Positions 42,828 to 50,501 of a DNA stretch of 64,000 nucleotides are shown one piece after another. The stretch is taken from the NCBI RefSeq assembly GCF_030852425.1, contig NZ_NSDM01000013.1:248001-312000 (forward strand), given 5' to 3'. Below the pieces are notes generated by a model. It saw only the letters and a program-made list of their open reading frames with translations. It did not search any database and was not told where the DNA came from. Every line of letters starts with the position of its first letter. Position 1 is the stretch's first letter. The stretch comes from Saccharothrix longispora. Lineage in GTDB: Bacteria; Actinomycetota; Actinomycetes; Mycobacteriales; Pseudonocardiaceae. Position numbers and translations under genes: made by a program.

Positions 42828-42852
42828 GTTCGATTCCGCCCCGATCGGGTAT
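42828..42852 (+). promoter_or_regulatory. SigF-type promoter candidate for the YbdK-type ligase
   Basis: GTTC (42828-42831), 15-bp spacer, GGGTAT (42847-42852). The -10 ends 10 bp before the ATG at 42863, so the leader would be only a few nucleotides. Confidence 0.5.
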
Positions 42853-42862
42853 GTGGACCGGC

Positions 42863-43951
42863 ATGACACAGCCGTGGACGGTCGGGGTCGAGCAGGAGTT
42901 CCTGCTCGTGGACCCCGAATCCCGCCGACCCGTACCGCTGGCCGAGTCCGTGGCGCAGCACGCCGGGGCGCGGTTGGACGTGCAGCGGGAGCTGACGCCG
43001 TTCCAGATCGAGGTCGCCACGCCGGTGTGCGAGACCACCGAGCAGCTGATGGAGCAGGTGCTGCTGGGCCGGACCCACCTGGCGAAGGCCGCGCACGCCG
43101 CGGGCTGCCGGCTGATGGCCTCGTCGGTGCCGCCGATCGGCACGGCCGGGCCGCCGCCGGGCACGGACGACCCCCGCTACCGGCTGATGGAGTACTCCCA
43201 CCGCAAGATGATCGGCGGCTCCGGCGTCTGCGGGATGCACGTCCACGTCGGCGTGCCGGACCCGGACACCGCGATCCGCATCGGCAACGCGCTGCGCCCG
43301 TGGCTCCCGACGCTGCTCGCGCTGAGCGCGAACTCGCCCATCGAGCAGGCCGAGGACACCGGGTACGCGAGCTGGCGGTCGATCGTCTGGTCGCGCTGGC
43401 CGATCAGCGGCCCGCCGCCGCACCTGGGGTCGGCCGCCGAGTACGAGGCGCGGGTCGCCGCGCTGGAGGCGACCGAGGTGTTGTTGGACACGGGCATGGT
43501 CTACTGGGACGTCCGGCCGTCCGAGCAGCACCCGACGGTCGAGGTGCGGGTCACCGACGTCCCGCTGACGGCGCACGAGGCGGTGGTGATCGCCGAGCTG
43601 ATCAGGGCCTTCGCCCGGACCGCCGCCGAGTCGGCCGACGCCGAGCGGGTGGACGACCTGCTGCTGAAGGCCGCCTACTGGCGTGCCTCGCGCGACGGCG
43701 TGGACGGCCTGGCGGTCGACCCGCGCGACGGGCGCCTGCTGCCCGCCCGCGATCTGGTGGCCGAGATGGCGCGCTGGTGTGAGAACGCTCTCGATGACGC
43801 GGGGGCGGTGTCCTTGGTCCAGGATCACCTGGAATGGTTGCGCAGTCACGGAAGTGGCGCGGCCCGGCAACGCCGCGCATTCGGAGCGTCACCGGACGCC
43901 CGTGAACTGGTGGACCTGGTCCTGGCCGAGACGGTCGACGAGGGCCGTTGA
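42863..43951 (+). CDS. Carboxylate-amine ligase, glutamate-cysteine ligase family 2 (YbdK type)
   Basis: A 362-residue ATP-grasp-like ligase of the GCS2 family. It opens with TVGVEQEFLLVDPESRRPVP and has the metal-binding MHVHVGVPDPDTAI, the ALSANSPIEQAEDTGYASWR core and TVEVRVTDVPLTAHEAV. YbdK proteins have weak glutamate-cysteine ligase activity; the true substrate is unsettled. ATG 42863 is preferred because the -10 of the candidate promoter overlaps the earlier ATG at 42851. A STAS gene follows. Confidence 0.92.
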   Translation: MTQPWTVGVEQEFLLVDPESRRPVPLAESVAQHAGARLDVQRELTPFQIEVATPVCETTEQLMEQVLLGRTHLAKAAHAAGCRLMASSVPPIGTAGPPPGTDDPRYRLMEYSHRKMIGGSGVCGMHVHVGVPDPDTAIRIGNALRPWLPTLLALSANSPIEQAEDTGYASWRSIVWSRWPISGPPPHLGSAAEYEARVAALEATEVLLDTGMVYWDVRPSEQHPTVEVRVTDVPLTAHEAVVIAELIRAFARTAAESADAERVDDLLLKAAYWRASRDGVDGLAVDPRDGRLLPARDLVAEMARWCENALDDAGAVSLVQDHLEWLRSHGSGAARQRRAFGASPDARELVDLVLAETVDEGR

Positions 43952-44009
43952 GTACTACCGTGGAGTACGCGCCGCGTGGGCGGCGTTGGTGAGTGAGAGG
44001 AGAACCGGC

Positions 44010-44369
44010 GTGCCAGATCCCGCGGCGACGCTCGCTTCCGTGCGGGTCGAGAGGCCGGCGGACGGCGTGGTGGTGCTGCACGTGTCCGGTGAGTTGGACA
44101 CGAGCAGCGCCGACGAGCTGGCCCGACCGCTGAAGGAGCACCTGGTCGAGAACGTGCGGGGGGTTGTCGTCGATCTCGGCGGCGTGCGCTTCCTCGGCTC
44201 GGCCGGACTGGAGTCGTTGGTCGTGGGCAACCAGCGCGCGGACTCCCTCGGGGTCGCGCTGGTGCTCGTCGCCACGACCCGGGCGACCGTGCGGCCGATC
44301 CAGGCGACCGGACTGGACGCGGTGTTCACCGTCGTCGGTTCGGTCGAGGAAGCGCTGGCCCGCTTCTAG
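44010..44369 (+). CDS. STAS-domain anti-anti-sigma factor (second)
   Basis: A 119-residue RsbV-type protein: LHVSGELDTSSADELARPLK, then the phospho-serine loop VDLGGVRFLGSAGLESLV. GTG 44010 has GAGAGGAG about 8 nt upstream. It lies 3.4 kb from the second rsbW-sigF pair and is its most obvious antagonist, though pairing with either module is possible. A terminator follows. Confidence 0.92.
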   Translation: MPDPAATLASVRVERPADGVVVLHVSGELDTSSADELARPLKEHLVENVRGVVVDLGGVRFLGSAGLESLVVGNQRADSLGVALVLVATTRATVRPIQATGLDAVFTVVGSVEEALARF

Positions 44370-44404
44370 GGCCTTCGGGCTCCTGGGGCACGGTCGACGA
44401 CAGG

Positions 44405-44434
44405 GGGCACCGCTCTCACGCGAGAGCAGTGCCC
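44405..44434 (+). terminator. Terminator after the STAS gene
   Basis: GGGCACCGCTCTC-ACGC-GAGAGCAGTGCCC: a 13-bp stem with one C-A mismatch and a 4-nt loop, 35 nt after the stop. Confidence 0.7.
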
Positions 44435-44493
44435 TCTCCGCGGTGCGCGGCTCCGGGCCGCGGACGAGAGCACCGCTCTGGAGCACCGGCTCC

Positions 44494-44835
44494 CTACAAG
44501 GAGCGGCGGACCGTCCTGATGGCGCAGCGCACCGCCCCCACCGGGGGCAGTGCGCCCTCCGGTGGGACGACCCAGCGGGACTCGACGGCGGGGATGCTGC
44601 GCGGTCCGCGCCAGTAGCGCACGTCCGGGGGCAGCACGTGGTCCGGCGTCGGCTCCGGGTCGGGCCTCGCGAGGAACAGCCAGCGCAGGCGCGGGCCCGG
44701 GATCGCGAGGATCGGGCCCAGCGGGCCCGCGGAGCGGAGTTGGTGGCTGACCTCGGCGCCCCAACTGGCGGGTACCTCCACGGCGACCGCGCCCTCGGTC
44801 AGCACCAGCGAACCTTCGACGTGCCAACGTTCCAT
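44494..44835 (-). CDS. Uncharacterised 113-aa protein
   Basis: Residues 1-60 contain a conserved-looking block (WHVEGSLVLTEGAVAVEVP, then LAIPGPRLRWLFLARPD), with a Pro-rich stretch and a basic C-terminus. The N-terminal block vaguely recalls the start of actinobacterial prim-pol-like proteins, but I do not claim that function. The ATG at 44835 lies upstream of no clear Shine-Dalgarno. Coding character in this frame is supported by codon-position GC bias of the translated residues (few Arg/Pro runs). Confidence 0.6.
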   Translation of the reverse strand: MERWHVEGSLVLTEGAVAVEVPASWGAEVSHQLRSAGPLGPILAIPGPRLRWLFLARPDPEPTPDHVLPPDVRYWRGPRSIPAVESRWVVPPEGALPPVGAVRCAIRTVRRSL

Positions 44836-44893
44836 GCCCGCCGATGCTCACGTGGTCCCGTGACGGGACTGTGTCCGCCCGCGGCGCGTCCCG

Positions 44894-45337
44894 TTAACCC
44901 TGCCCGATGTCCTCGAACCAGAGTTCGGGCCTGGCCGCGATGAAGTCGGCCATCATCCCGGCGCACCCCGGGTCGTCCAGCAGGGTGATGCGCACGCCGT
45001 GCTCGGCGAGCCAGTCGTGACCGCCGTGGAACGTGCGGGCCTCGCCGATCACCACGTGGGGGATGCCGAACTGGCGAACGAGCCCGGAGCAGTACCAGCA
45101 CGGTGACAGCGTGGTGACCATGACCGTGTCCCGGTAGGACGCCCGGCGGCCCGCGTCGCGGAACGCGGCGGTCTCGGCGTGGGTGGAGGCGTCGCCGTCC
45201 TGGACCCGCCGGTTGTGACCGCGCCCGAGCAGCCCGCCGTCGGCGGTGAAGAGCGCCGCGCCGATCGGGACGCCGCCCTCCTCCAGTCCCGCGCGGGCTT
45301 CCGCCACGGCCACGGCCAGCATCTCGTGTGCGTCCAC
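44894..45337 (-). CDS. Nucleoside/cytosine deaminase family protein
   Basis: A 147-residue zinc-dependent deaminase. The catalytic HAE motif is in DASTHAETAAFRD and the zinc cysteines are in LSPCWYCSGLV (PC-x2-C). The length and the C-terminal segment ending PELWFEDIGQG resemble the yeast-type cytosine deaminase branch. The likely reaction is cytosine to uracil, with other bases or nucleosides possible. ATG 45337. Confidence 0.9.
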   Translation of the reverse strand: MDAHEMLAVAVAEARAGLEEGGVPIGAALFTADGGLLGRGHNRRVQDGDASTHAETAAFRDAGRRASYRDTVMVTTLSPCWYCSGLVRQFGIPHVVIGEARTFHGGHDWLAEHGVRITLLDDPGCAGMMADFIAARPELWFEDIGQG

Positions 45338-45409
45338 GGGACCAACCTAGCCGGGACGGCGACCGGGACGACCCGGGAGCGCGGCGCGAGGACGGCGCGG
45401 GAGGCGCGG

Positions 45410-48034
45410 TCAGGCCCCGAAGCAGAGGAAGCCCGCGCTCGCCGCGTAGGCCTCGTGACCGGTGTCGCGGTGGGCCTCCTGCGCGCCGGCCAACGCCACC
45501 GCCGGCGGGTCGCCCTTCCCCAGCCTCCGGTGCAGGTCCACCATCAACGGCGTGGTCACCTCCGCCGGCACGGGCACGACCGGCGCGACCAGGGTCCGGG
45601 TGCCCAGGCCCAGCAACGCCGCCGTGAAGCCCATCAGCTCGTCCCCCGGCCGCACCGCCGACAGGCCCGAGTCGCACGCCGACAGCACGACCAGCGCGGG
45701 CGGGCGGCGCAGGCGCTCCAGGTCGTGGACGGTGAGGGGTCCGTCGGCCAGCTCCAGGGCGGAGAACAGCGGGTTGTCGGCGCGGAACGAGCCGTGCGCG
45801 GCGACGTGGGCCAGCGGCGCGCCGTCCATCGCGGCGGCCACCGCGTCGACCGTCGCGTCCGCGCCCACCAGCACCGAGGCCCCACCGGCGAGCGGCGCGA
45901 TGGCGGCGATCTCGGTGGGCGCGGCGGGCAGCCGGGGGCCGGCGGCCAGCACCGCCCGGTCGTGCGGGACGGCGGACGACAGCGCCGCGCGCAGCCACAC
46001 GGTCGCCGACGGCACCACGGTCACCGACCGCCCGCGGCAGCCGGGCAGCGCCGACCAGGGCAGGCCGCCGAGCTGGCCGGTGGGCGCGAGCACGAGCGGC
46101 CGGTCGTCGAGGCGCCGGCGCAGCGGGGCGAGCAGGCGGGTGTCGAGCAGCCGGGCGGTGTGGTCGGCCCCGCCGCGCACGGCGGTCCTGTCGAGGTGCC
46201 CGGGCAGGGTGACGAGCCGGTGCAGGGCGAACCTGAGCAGCCGCACCTCGCGCAGCGCCCCGTCGAGCGGTCCGAGCCGGTGCAGCGAGGCGCGTCCCCC
46301 GGCGACGACCACGGCCAGCAGGTCGCCGTCGTAGTCGACGTACTCGACCAGCGCCCGCTCGCCGAGCGCCTGGGCGAGGTCGCGCACCGCGGGCGGCTTG
46401 AACACCGCGCCGCCGCCGCTGGTCTGCCGGGTCAGGTCGCGCACGCGCTGCTCGCCGCGCACCTGGCGCTGGCGCAGCCCGGCGGACGGCTTGCCGGCCA
46501 GCAGCGCGATCTCCAGGTCGGCGGTCACCGCGCGCAGCTCGGTGAGGGCGTCGGCGAGCCCGGAGTCCTCCGGCGGTCGGGCGGGCGTCATCCGCATGGC
46601 GCCCGCGCGCCACGCCTCCGCCCACGACAGCACGCGTCCCGCGTGGCCGCCGGCGACGGCCGCGCGCAACCCCTCGAACGCCAGCGCCTTGCCCTGGGCG
46701 CCGCTCGACGCGCGCAGCTCGACCGCGCCCAGCGACACCCGGTACTCGTCGAGCAGCCCGAGCCCGCGGCGCAGCGCGATCTGCGCGCCGCGGGCGTTGC
46801 CGAGCAGGTCGCGGCGCAGCGCCTCCGCGTACCAGCCCTGCACCCGGTGCGCCGCCGTGCCGCCGCGCCGGGCCGCCCCCGCCGTGGTCAGCTCGGCCAC
46901 GGCACGCCGCCGGTCGCCCAGGTCCCGGGCGACGAGCGCGGCGTCGACCCGTGCCTCCAGCCCCGCCATGCGCCAGCCGAAGTCCTCCAGCCGGGCCGCC
47001 ACGCGCACGAGCGCGGTCACCAGCCCGCGGGTGCGCTGCCCGCTGAGGTAGGCGGCGCGCAGCTCGACGTGCCGGGCGCTCGCCTCCCACACCTCGCGCC
47101 GCTCCCGCCGGAAACCCTTGCGCGCCAGCACCGCCATCTCCACGGCGCGCTCCAGGTCGCCCTCCAGCAAGGCGATGCGCGCCCGGTAGAACTGGGCCTC
47201 GGAGCGGGCCAGCACGAGGTCGCCGACCATCTCCTCCAGCGCCCGGTCGGCCGCCGCGCGGGCCTCTTCCAGCAGCGGCACGGACACCAGCAGCTCCAGC
47301 CGGTTGATCAGCAGCGCGGGCCGCGGCACGGCCAGCCGCCGGTACTCGCGCTCGGCCTCGGCGAACATCGTCAGGGCACGCGGCACGTCACCCGCGCGGG
47401 AGGCGGAGATGCCCGCGTTCCAGCGCACGTCGGCCACGGCCAGCTCCTGGCCCAGCGACCGGTACAGGGCGGCGGCGCGGTCGAAGTCCTCGTCGGCCGC
47501 CTTCAGGCCGCCGGTGTAGGCGCGCAGCAGGCCGCGGTTGTTGCGGGCGCGGGCCTCGCCGAGCCGGTCGCCGGTGCGGCGGGCGGCCTCGATGGCCGAG
47601 TTGTACTCGCGCTGCGCCTCGTCGTAGCGGCACAGGTAGTGCAGCACGAGGCCGCGCTGCATGCGGGCGATGTCGGCGTCGCCGCCGTCGAGCGCGCCGA
47701 CCGCCTCGTTGACCGCGCGCAGCGCCTGGGCGTGCCGGCCGGTGGTGGACAGCACGAACGCGAGGCTCACCCGGGCCAGCGCGGCGAGCCGCGCGGAACC
47801 GGCGCCCTCGGCGATGCGGACGGAGCGGCGCAGGTGCCGCAGCGCGCCGTCGAAGTCGTGCAGCTCGCGCAGCGACAGGCCGATGGCGCGTTCGGCGGTC
47901 GACGCCTCCTCGGCGTCGCCGGAGAGCCGCGCGGCCCGCAGCGCCGAACGGCCCATCTCGATCGCCGCGCGCGGGTCCCGTTGCCGGGCGTCCAGCGCCG
48001 CCGCGGCGGCGGATTCCGCTGCCACGAAACCCAC
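45410..48034 (-). CDS. TPR-CHAT protein (caspase-like protease with tetratricopeptide repeats)
   Basis: About 874 residues with no signal peptide. The N-terminal two-thirds are TPR-like helical repeats (ALRHLRRSVRIAEGAGSARL, ARARNNRGLLRAYTGG, AALYRSLGQELAVADVRWNA and others). The C-terminal CHAT domain has the catalytic pair His747 (LAHVAAHGSF) and Cys787 (VVLSACDSGLS), both intact. CHAT proteases cut partner proteins on activation. GTG 48034 or GTG 48025; the second has AAGGTGGG at better spacing. Divergent from a cytoplasmic subtilisin gene over 66 bp, and close to a sigma factor gene. Confidence 0.92.
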   Translation of the reverse strand: MGFVAAESAAAAALDARQRDPRAAIEMGRSALRAARLSGDAEEASTAERAIGLSLRELHDFDGALRHLRRSVRIAEGAGSARLAALARVSLAFVLSTTGRHAQALRAVNEAVGALDGGDADIARMQRGLVLHYLCRYDEAQREYNSAIEAARRTGDRLGEARARNNRGLLRAYTGGLKAADEDFDRAAALYRSLGQELAVADVRWNAGISASRAGDVPRALTMFAEAEREYRRLAVPRPALLINRLELLVSVPLLEEARAAADRALEEMVGDLVLARSEAQFYRARIALLEGDLERAVEMAVLARKGFRRERREVWEASARHVELRAAYLSGQRTRGLVTALVRVAARLEDFGWRMAGLEARVDAALVARDLGDRRRAVAELTTAGAARRGGTAAHRVQGWYAEALRRDLLGNARGAQIALRRGLGLLDEYRVSLGAVELRASSGAQGKALAFEGLRAAVAGGHAGRVLSWAEAWRAGAMRMTPARPPEDSGLADALTELRAVTADLEIALLAGKPSAGLRQRQVRGEQRVRDLTRQTSGGGAVFKPPAVRDLAQALGERALVEYVDYDGDLLAVVVAGGRASLHRLGPLDGALREVRLLRFALHRLVTLPGHLDRTAVRGGADHTARLLDTRLLAPLRRRLDDRPLVLAPTGQLGGLPWSALPGCRGRSVTVVPSATVWLRAALSSAVPHDRAVLAAGPRLPAAPTEIAAIAPLAGGASVLVGADATVDAVAAAMDGAPLAHVAAHGSFRADNPLFSALELADGPLTVHDLERLRRPPALVVLSACDSGLSAVRPGDELMGFTAALLGLGTRTLVAPVVPVPAEVTTPLMVDLHRRLGKGDPPAVALAGAQEAHRDTGHEAYAASAGFLCFGA

Positions 48035-48057
48035 CTTATTACCAAGACCCCTGTGGT

Positions 48058-48071
48058 AGCTTGATCAAGCT
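48058..48071. promoter_or_regulatory. 14-bp palindrome between the CHAT and subtilisin genes
   Basis: AGCTTGATCAAGCT is perfectly symmetric and sits near the middle of the 66-bp divergent region, which is unusually AT-rich for this genome. A shared operator is the simplest reading; the regulator is unknown. Confidence 0.5.
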
Positions 48072-48100
48072 CGCACCTCCGTCGACGCTGCTGTGAGGCT

Positions 48101-49306
48101 GTGGTGTCCCAACCATCGAATCGTGCGGAGCTGTACCGCCAGGTTTTCGACCAGGCGATCAAGGAGCACACGGCTTTCCGGTTGCACGCCGAGCGCGGGC
48201 GGGAATTCCTGTTCGTGGCCCGTGAGCTGCTGACCATCCCCCAGGACGTCGACCGGGTCTCGCGGAAACTGACGCAGAACAACATCGTCAACGAACGCGG
48301 TCGCGATTTCGCCGGGATGAGCCGGTTGATCCTTCCGCGCAATTCCGACGACATCCCGCGGATCGTGCGGTTGTTGCGCGACCCCCTCCAATGGCCCGGT
48401 GAGCGGACGCCGTTCGTCCAGCCGCACCACGCGGTGGTCGGCCACGGCGGGAACATGCACGGGCACCCCGGGCAGCCGCCGCAGGTGGCCGGGCCGCTGC
48501 CGGCCCCGGACGGGGCGCGGCTGGGCCAGGGGAAGGGCGTCACCGTCGGCGTGCTCGACACGGGCGTCTCCAAGACCGCCGAGGCAGACCACCCCCTGTG
48601 GCTCAAGGGCGCGTTCCTCCCGAGGGCCGACGAGGTCGACGCCGCCTACGCGCACGACGACGTGTTCGCCGTGGAGGGCGGGCACGGCACGTTCGTGATG
48701 GGCGTGGTGCGGCAGGCCGCGCCGGGCGTGCGCCTCGACCCGGAGCGCGCGCTGGACCCGGCGGGCCTGGGCACCGAGGAGGACTTCTTCCGGGCGCTGA
48801 CGTCGTTCGACGAGCGGGTGCAGGTCGTCAACATCTCGATGGGGTGCTTCACGCTGGACGACGTGGCCTCCGAGCCGGTGCGCAGGGCGGTCGCCCAGCT
48901 GCCCGCCGACGTCGTGGTGGTGGCGTCCGCCGGCAACCAGGGCACGAACCGGCCGAGCTGGCCCGCCGCGCTGAGCGGGGTCACGGCGGTCGCCGCCGTC
49001 GCCCAGGAGCGCGACGGCACGCGTTCACCCGCCTGCTACTCCAACCACGGCCACTGGGTGGACGCGTGCGCGGTCGGCAACCGGACCAGCACGTTCCTCA
49101 AGGGCCGGTGGCAGCTGCCGGGCCTGCCGGCGGAGGTCTACGACCGGTTCGCCTACTGGCTGGGCACCTCGTTCGCCGCGCCGCACGTGGCGGGCCGCAT
49201 CGCCGAGACGATGACGACGTTCGGGTTGTCGGCGGTCGACGCCCGCGCGACGCTGCTCGGCGGGAAGCCCGAGTTCTTCCCCGGCTACGGGATCTTCGTG
49301 GACTAG
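48101..49306 (+). CDS. Cytoplasmic S8-family (subtilisin-like) serine protease
   Basis: A 401-residue protein. The subtilisin domain occupies about residues 145-390 with an intact triad Asp153 (VGVLDTGVS), His195 (GGHGTFVMG) and Ser357 (GTSFAAPHVAG), plus oxyanion Asn279 (ASAGNQGT). The first 140 residues are a separate region (FRLHAERGREFLFVARELLT, NNIVNERGRDFAGMSRLIL) with no signal peptide or recognisable prodomain, so the enzyme is probably intracellular. GTG 48101 or 48104. Paired divergently with the CHAT protease and followed by the sigma factor gene. Confidence 0.92.
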   Translation: MVSQPSNRAELYRQVFDQAIKEHTAFRLHAERGREFLFVARELLTIPQDVDRVSRKLTQNNIVNERGRDFAGMSRLILPRNSDDIPRIVRLLRDPLQWPGERTPFVQPHHAVVGHGGNMHGHPGQPPQVAGPLPAPDGARLGQGKGVTVGVLDTGVSKTAEADHPLWLKGAFLPRADEVDAAYAHDDVFAVEGGHGTFVMGVVRQAAPGVRLDPERALDPAGLGTEEDFFRALTSFDERVQVVNISMGCFTLDDVASEPVRRAVAQLPADVVVVASAGNQGTNRPSWPAALSGVTAVAAVAQERDGTRSPACYSNHGHWVDACAVGNRTSTFLKGRWQLPGLPAEVYDRFAYWLGTSFAAPHVAGRIAETMTTFGLSAVDARATLLGGKPEFFPGYGIFVD

Positions 49307-49438
49307 TCGTATCTGCGGGGGGCATGGTTGCTCCGTAGTGTGTGGCAGCGAAGAATCCGATGTCCCGGACCCGGCTCGGGCCCGCGCCCGAGCACGCCGG
49401 GGCGCAGGCGTGGCACCCCCTGGACAGGAGGAGGGGAC

Positions 49439-50068
49439 GTGACCCCTGCATCGCCGATCGGCGCGCTGGTGGGCGCCGCCGCGGACGGGGACCAGCGCGC
49501 CTGGCACGAGATCATCGACCGGTACACGCCGCTGGTGCTGTCGGTGATCTACAAGCACCGGCTGCGCCCGGCGGACACCGCGGACGTCAACCAGACCGTG
49601 TGGCTGCGGCTGGTCGAGCAGATCGGCAGGCTGCGGGAAGCCGACGCGCTGCCGGGGTGGATCGCCACGACCACCCGCAACGAGTGCCTGCGCGTCCTGC
49701 GCGCGCAGCAGCGCCTCCAGCCCTACGACCCCCTGTCCGAGGACGAGCCGGCCAGCCCGGTGGACGCGGTCGCGGACCTGGACGAGGAGATGGAGGCGTC
49801 GCAGCGGCTCCAGGCGCTGCGCGACGGCTTCCGGGCGCTGCCCGCGCAGTGCCGCGAGCTGCTGGCCAAGCTGATGGCGGACCCCCCGCCGAGCTACGCG
49901 GCGGTCAGCGAGGAGCTGGCGATGCCGGTGGGCAGCATCGGGCCCACCCGCATCAGGTGCCTGGACAAGCTGCGGAAGACCCCCGCGGTGTACCGGTTGT
50001 TCAGCCCGAGACCTGGTGGAGGAGGTGTGGTCGGTGTCGACGGTCGATCCGGGGTGGGAAAGCGATGA
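49439..50068 (+). CDS. ECF-like sigma-70 factor linked to the CHAT/subtilisin genes
   Basis: A 209-residue sigma factor. Region 2 is about residues 10-85 (AWHEIIDRYTPLVLSVIYKH, TADVNQTVWLRLVEQIGRL, ALPGWIATTTRNECLRVLRA) and region 4 about 125-180 (LPAQCRELLAKLMADPPPSY, MPVGSIGPTRIRCLDKLRK). The C-terminal 30 residues are Gly/Arg-rich and overlap the next gene. GTG 49439 follows a GGAGGAGGGG-like site. A GCTCGGGC-CCGC-GCCCGAGC hairpin (49374-49393) lies in its leader. No membrane anti-sigma gene is adjacent. Confidence 0.9.
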   Translation: MTPASPIGALVGAAADGDQRAWHEIIDRYTPLVLSVIYKHRLRPADTADVNQTVWLRLVEQIGRLREADALPGWIATTTRNECLRVLRAQQRLQPYDPLSEDEPASPVDAVADLDEEMEASQRLQALRDGFRALPAQCRELLAKLMADPPPSYAAVSEELAMPVGSIGPTRIRCLDKLRKTPAVYRLFSPRPGGGGVVGVDGRSGVGKR

Positions 50069-50498
50069 CGCGCTGCTGCGCGACCTGAAGGCCGCGCTCG
50101 ACGAGCGGGCGGGCGTGCCCGGGCACATCCGCGACGCGGCGCGGGCAGCGTGGACGTGGCGCACGGTCGACACCGAGCTGATCGCGCTGACCAGCTACGA
50201 CTCGGTGCTGGACGGTGAGCTGGCGACCCGGGCGCGGGCGGCGCAGACGGCGCGTCAGCTCGTGTTCGACGCCGAGGGCGTGTCGGTGCAGGTCGAGGTC
50301 ACCGAGGTGGGCGTCGCGGGCCAGGTGCTGCCCGCGCGGCCGGGCCGGGTGGTGCTGCTGACGGCGACCGGTCCGGTGGAGGAGGCGGAGCTGGACGAGG
50401 TGGGCATGTTCCTGCTCGGCCCGCCGCCGCGGGGGCCGGTGCGGCTGCGGTGCGAGGTGGGTGACGACGTCGTGGTCACCGAATGGGTGAACGTGTAG
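50034..50498 (+). CDS. Uncharacterised partner protein of the sigma factor (154 aa)
   Basis: The N-terminus is helical (DDALLRDLKAALDERAGVPG, HIRDAARAAWTWRTVDTELI). The rest is predicted beta-rich (LVFDAEGVSVQVEVTEVGVA, VRLRCEVGDDVVVTEWV). No cysteine-histidine zinc motif or membrane segment is visible. It overlaps the sigma gene by 35 bp and has GGAGGAGG before GTG 50034, so both are cotranslated from one message. It could be an anti-sigma factor, an adaptor, or a protease substrate; none of these is demonstrated. Confidence 0.75.
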   Translation: MSTVDPGWESDDALLRDLKAALDERAGVPGHIRDAARAAWTWRTVDTELIALTSYDSVLDGELATRARAAQTARQLVFDAEGVSVQVEVTEVGVAGQVLPARPGRVVLLTATGPVEEAELDEVGMFLLGPPPRGPVRLRCEVGDDVVVTEWVNV

Positions 50499-50501
50499 CG
50501 G

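Noticed and set aside
45179-48064. 961-codon plus-strand open frame
   Set aside because: Antisense to the TPR-CHAT gene; composition dominated by Arg, Gln and Gly.
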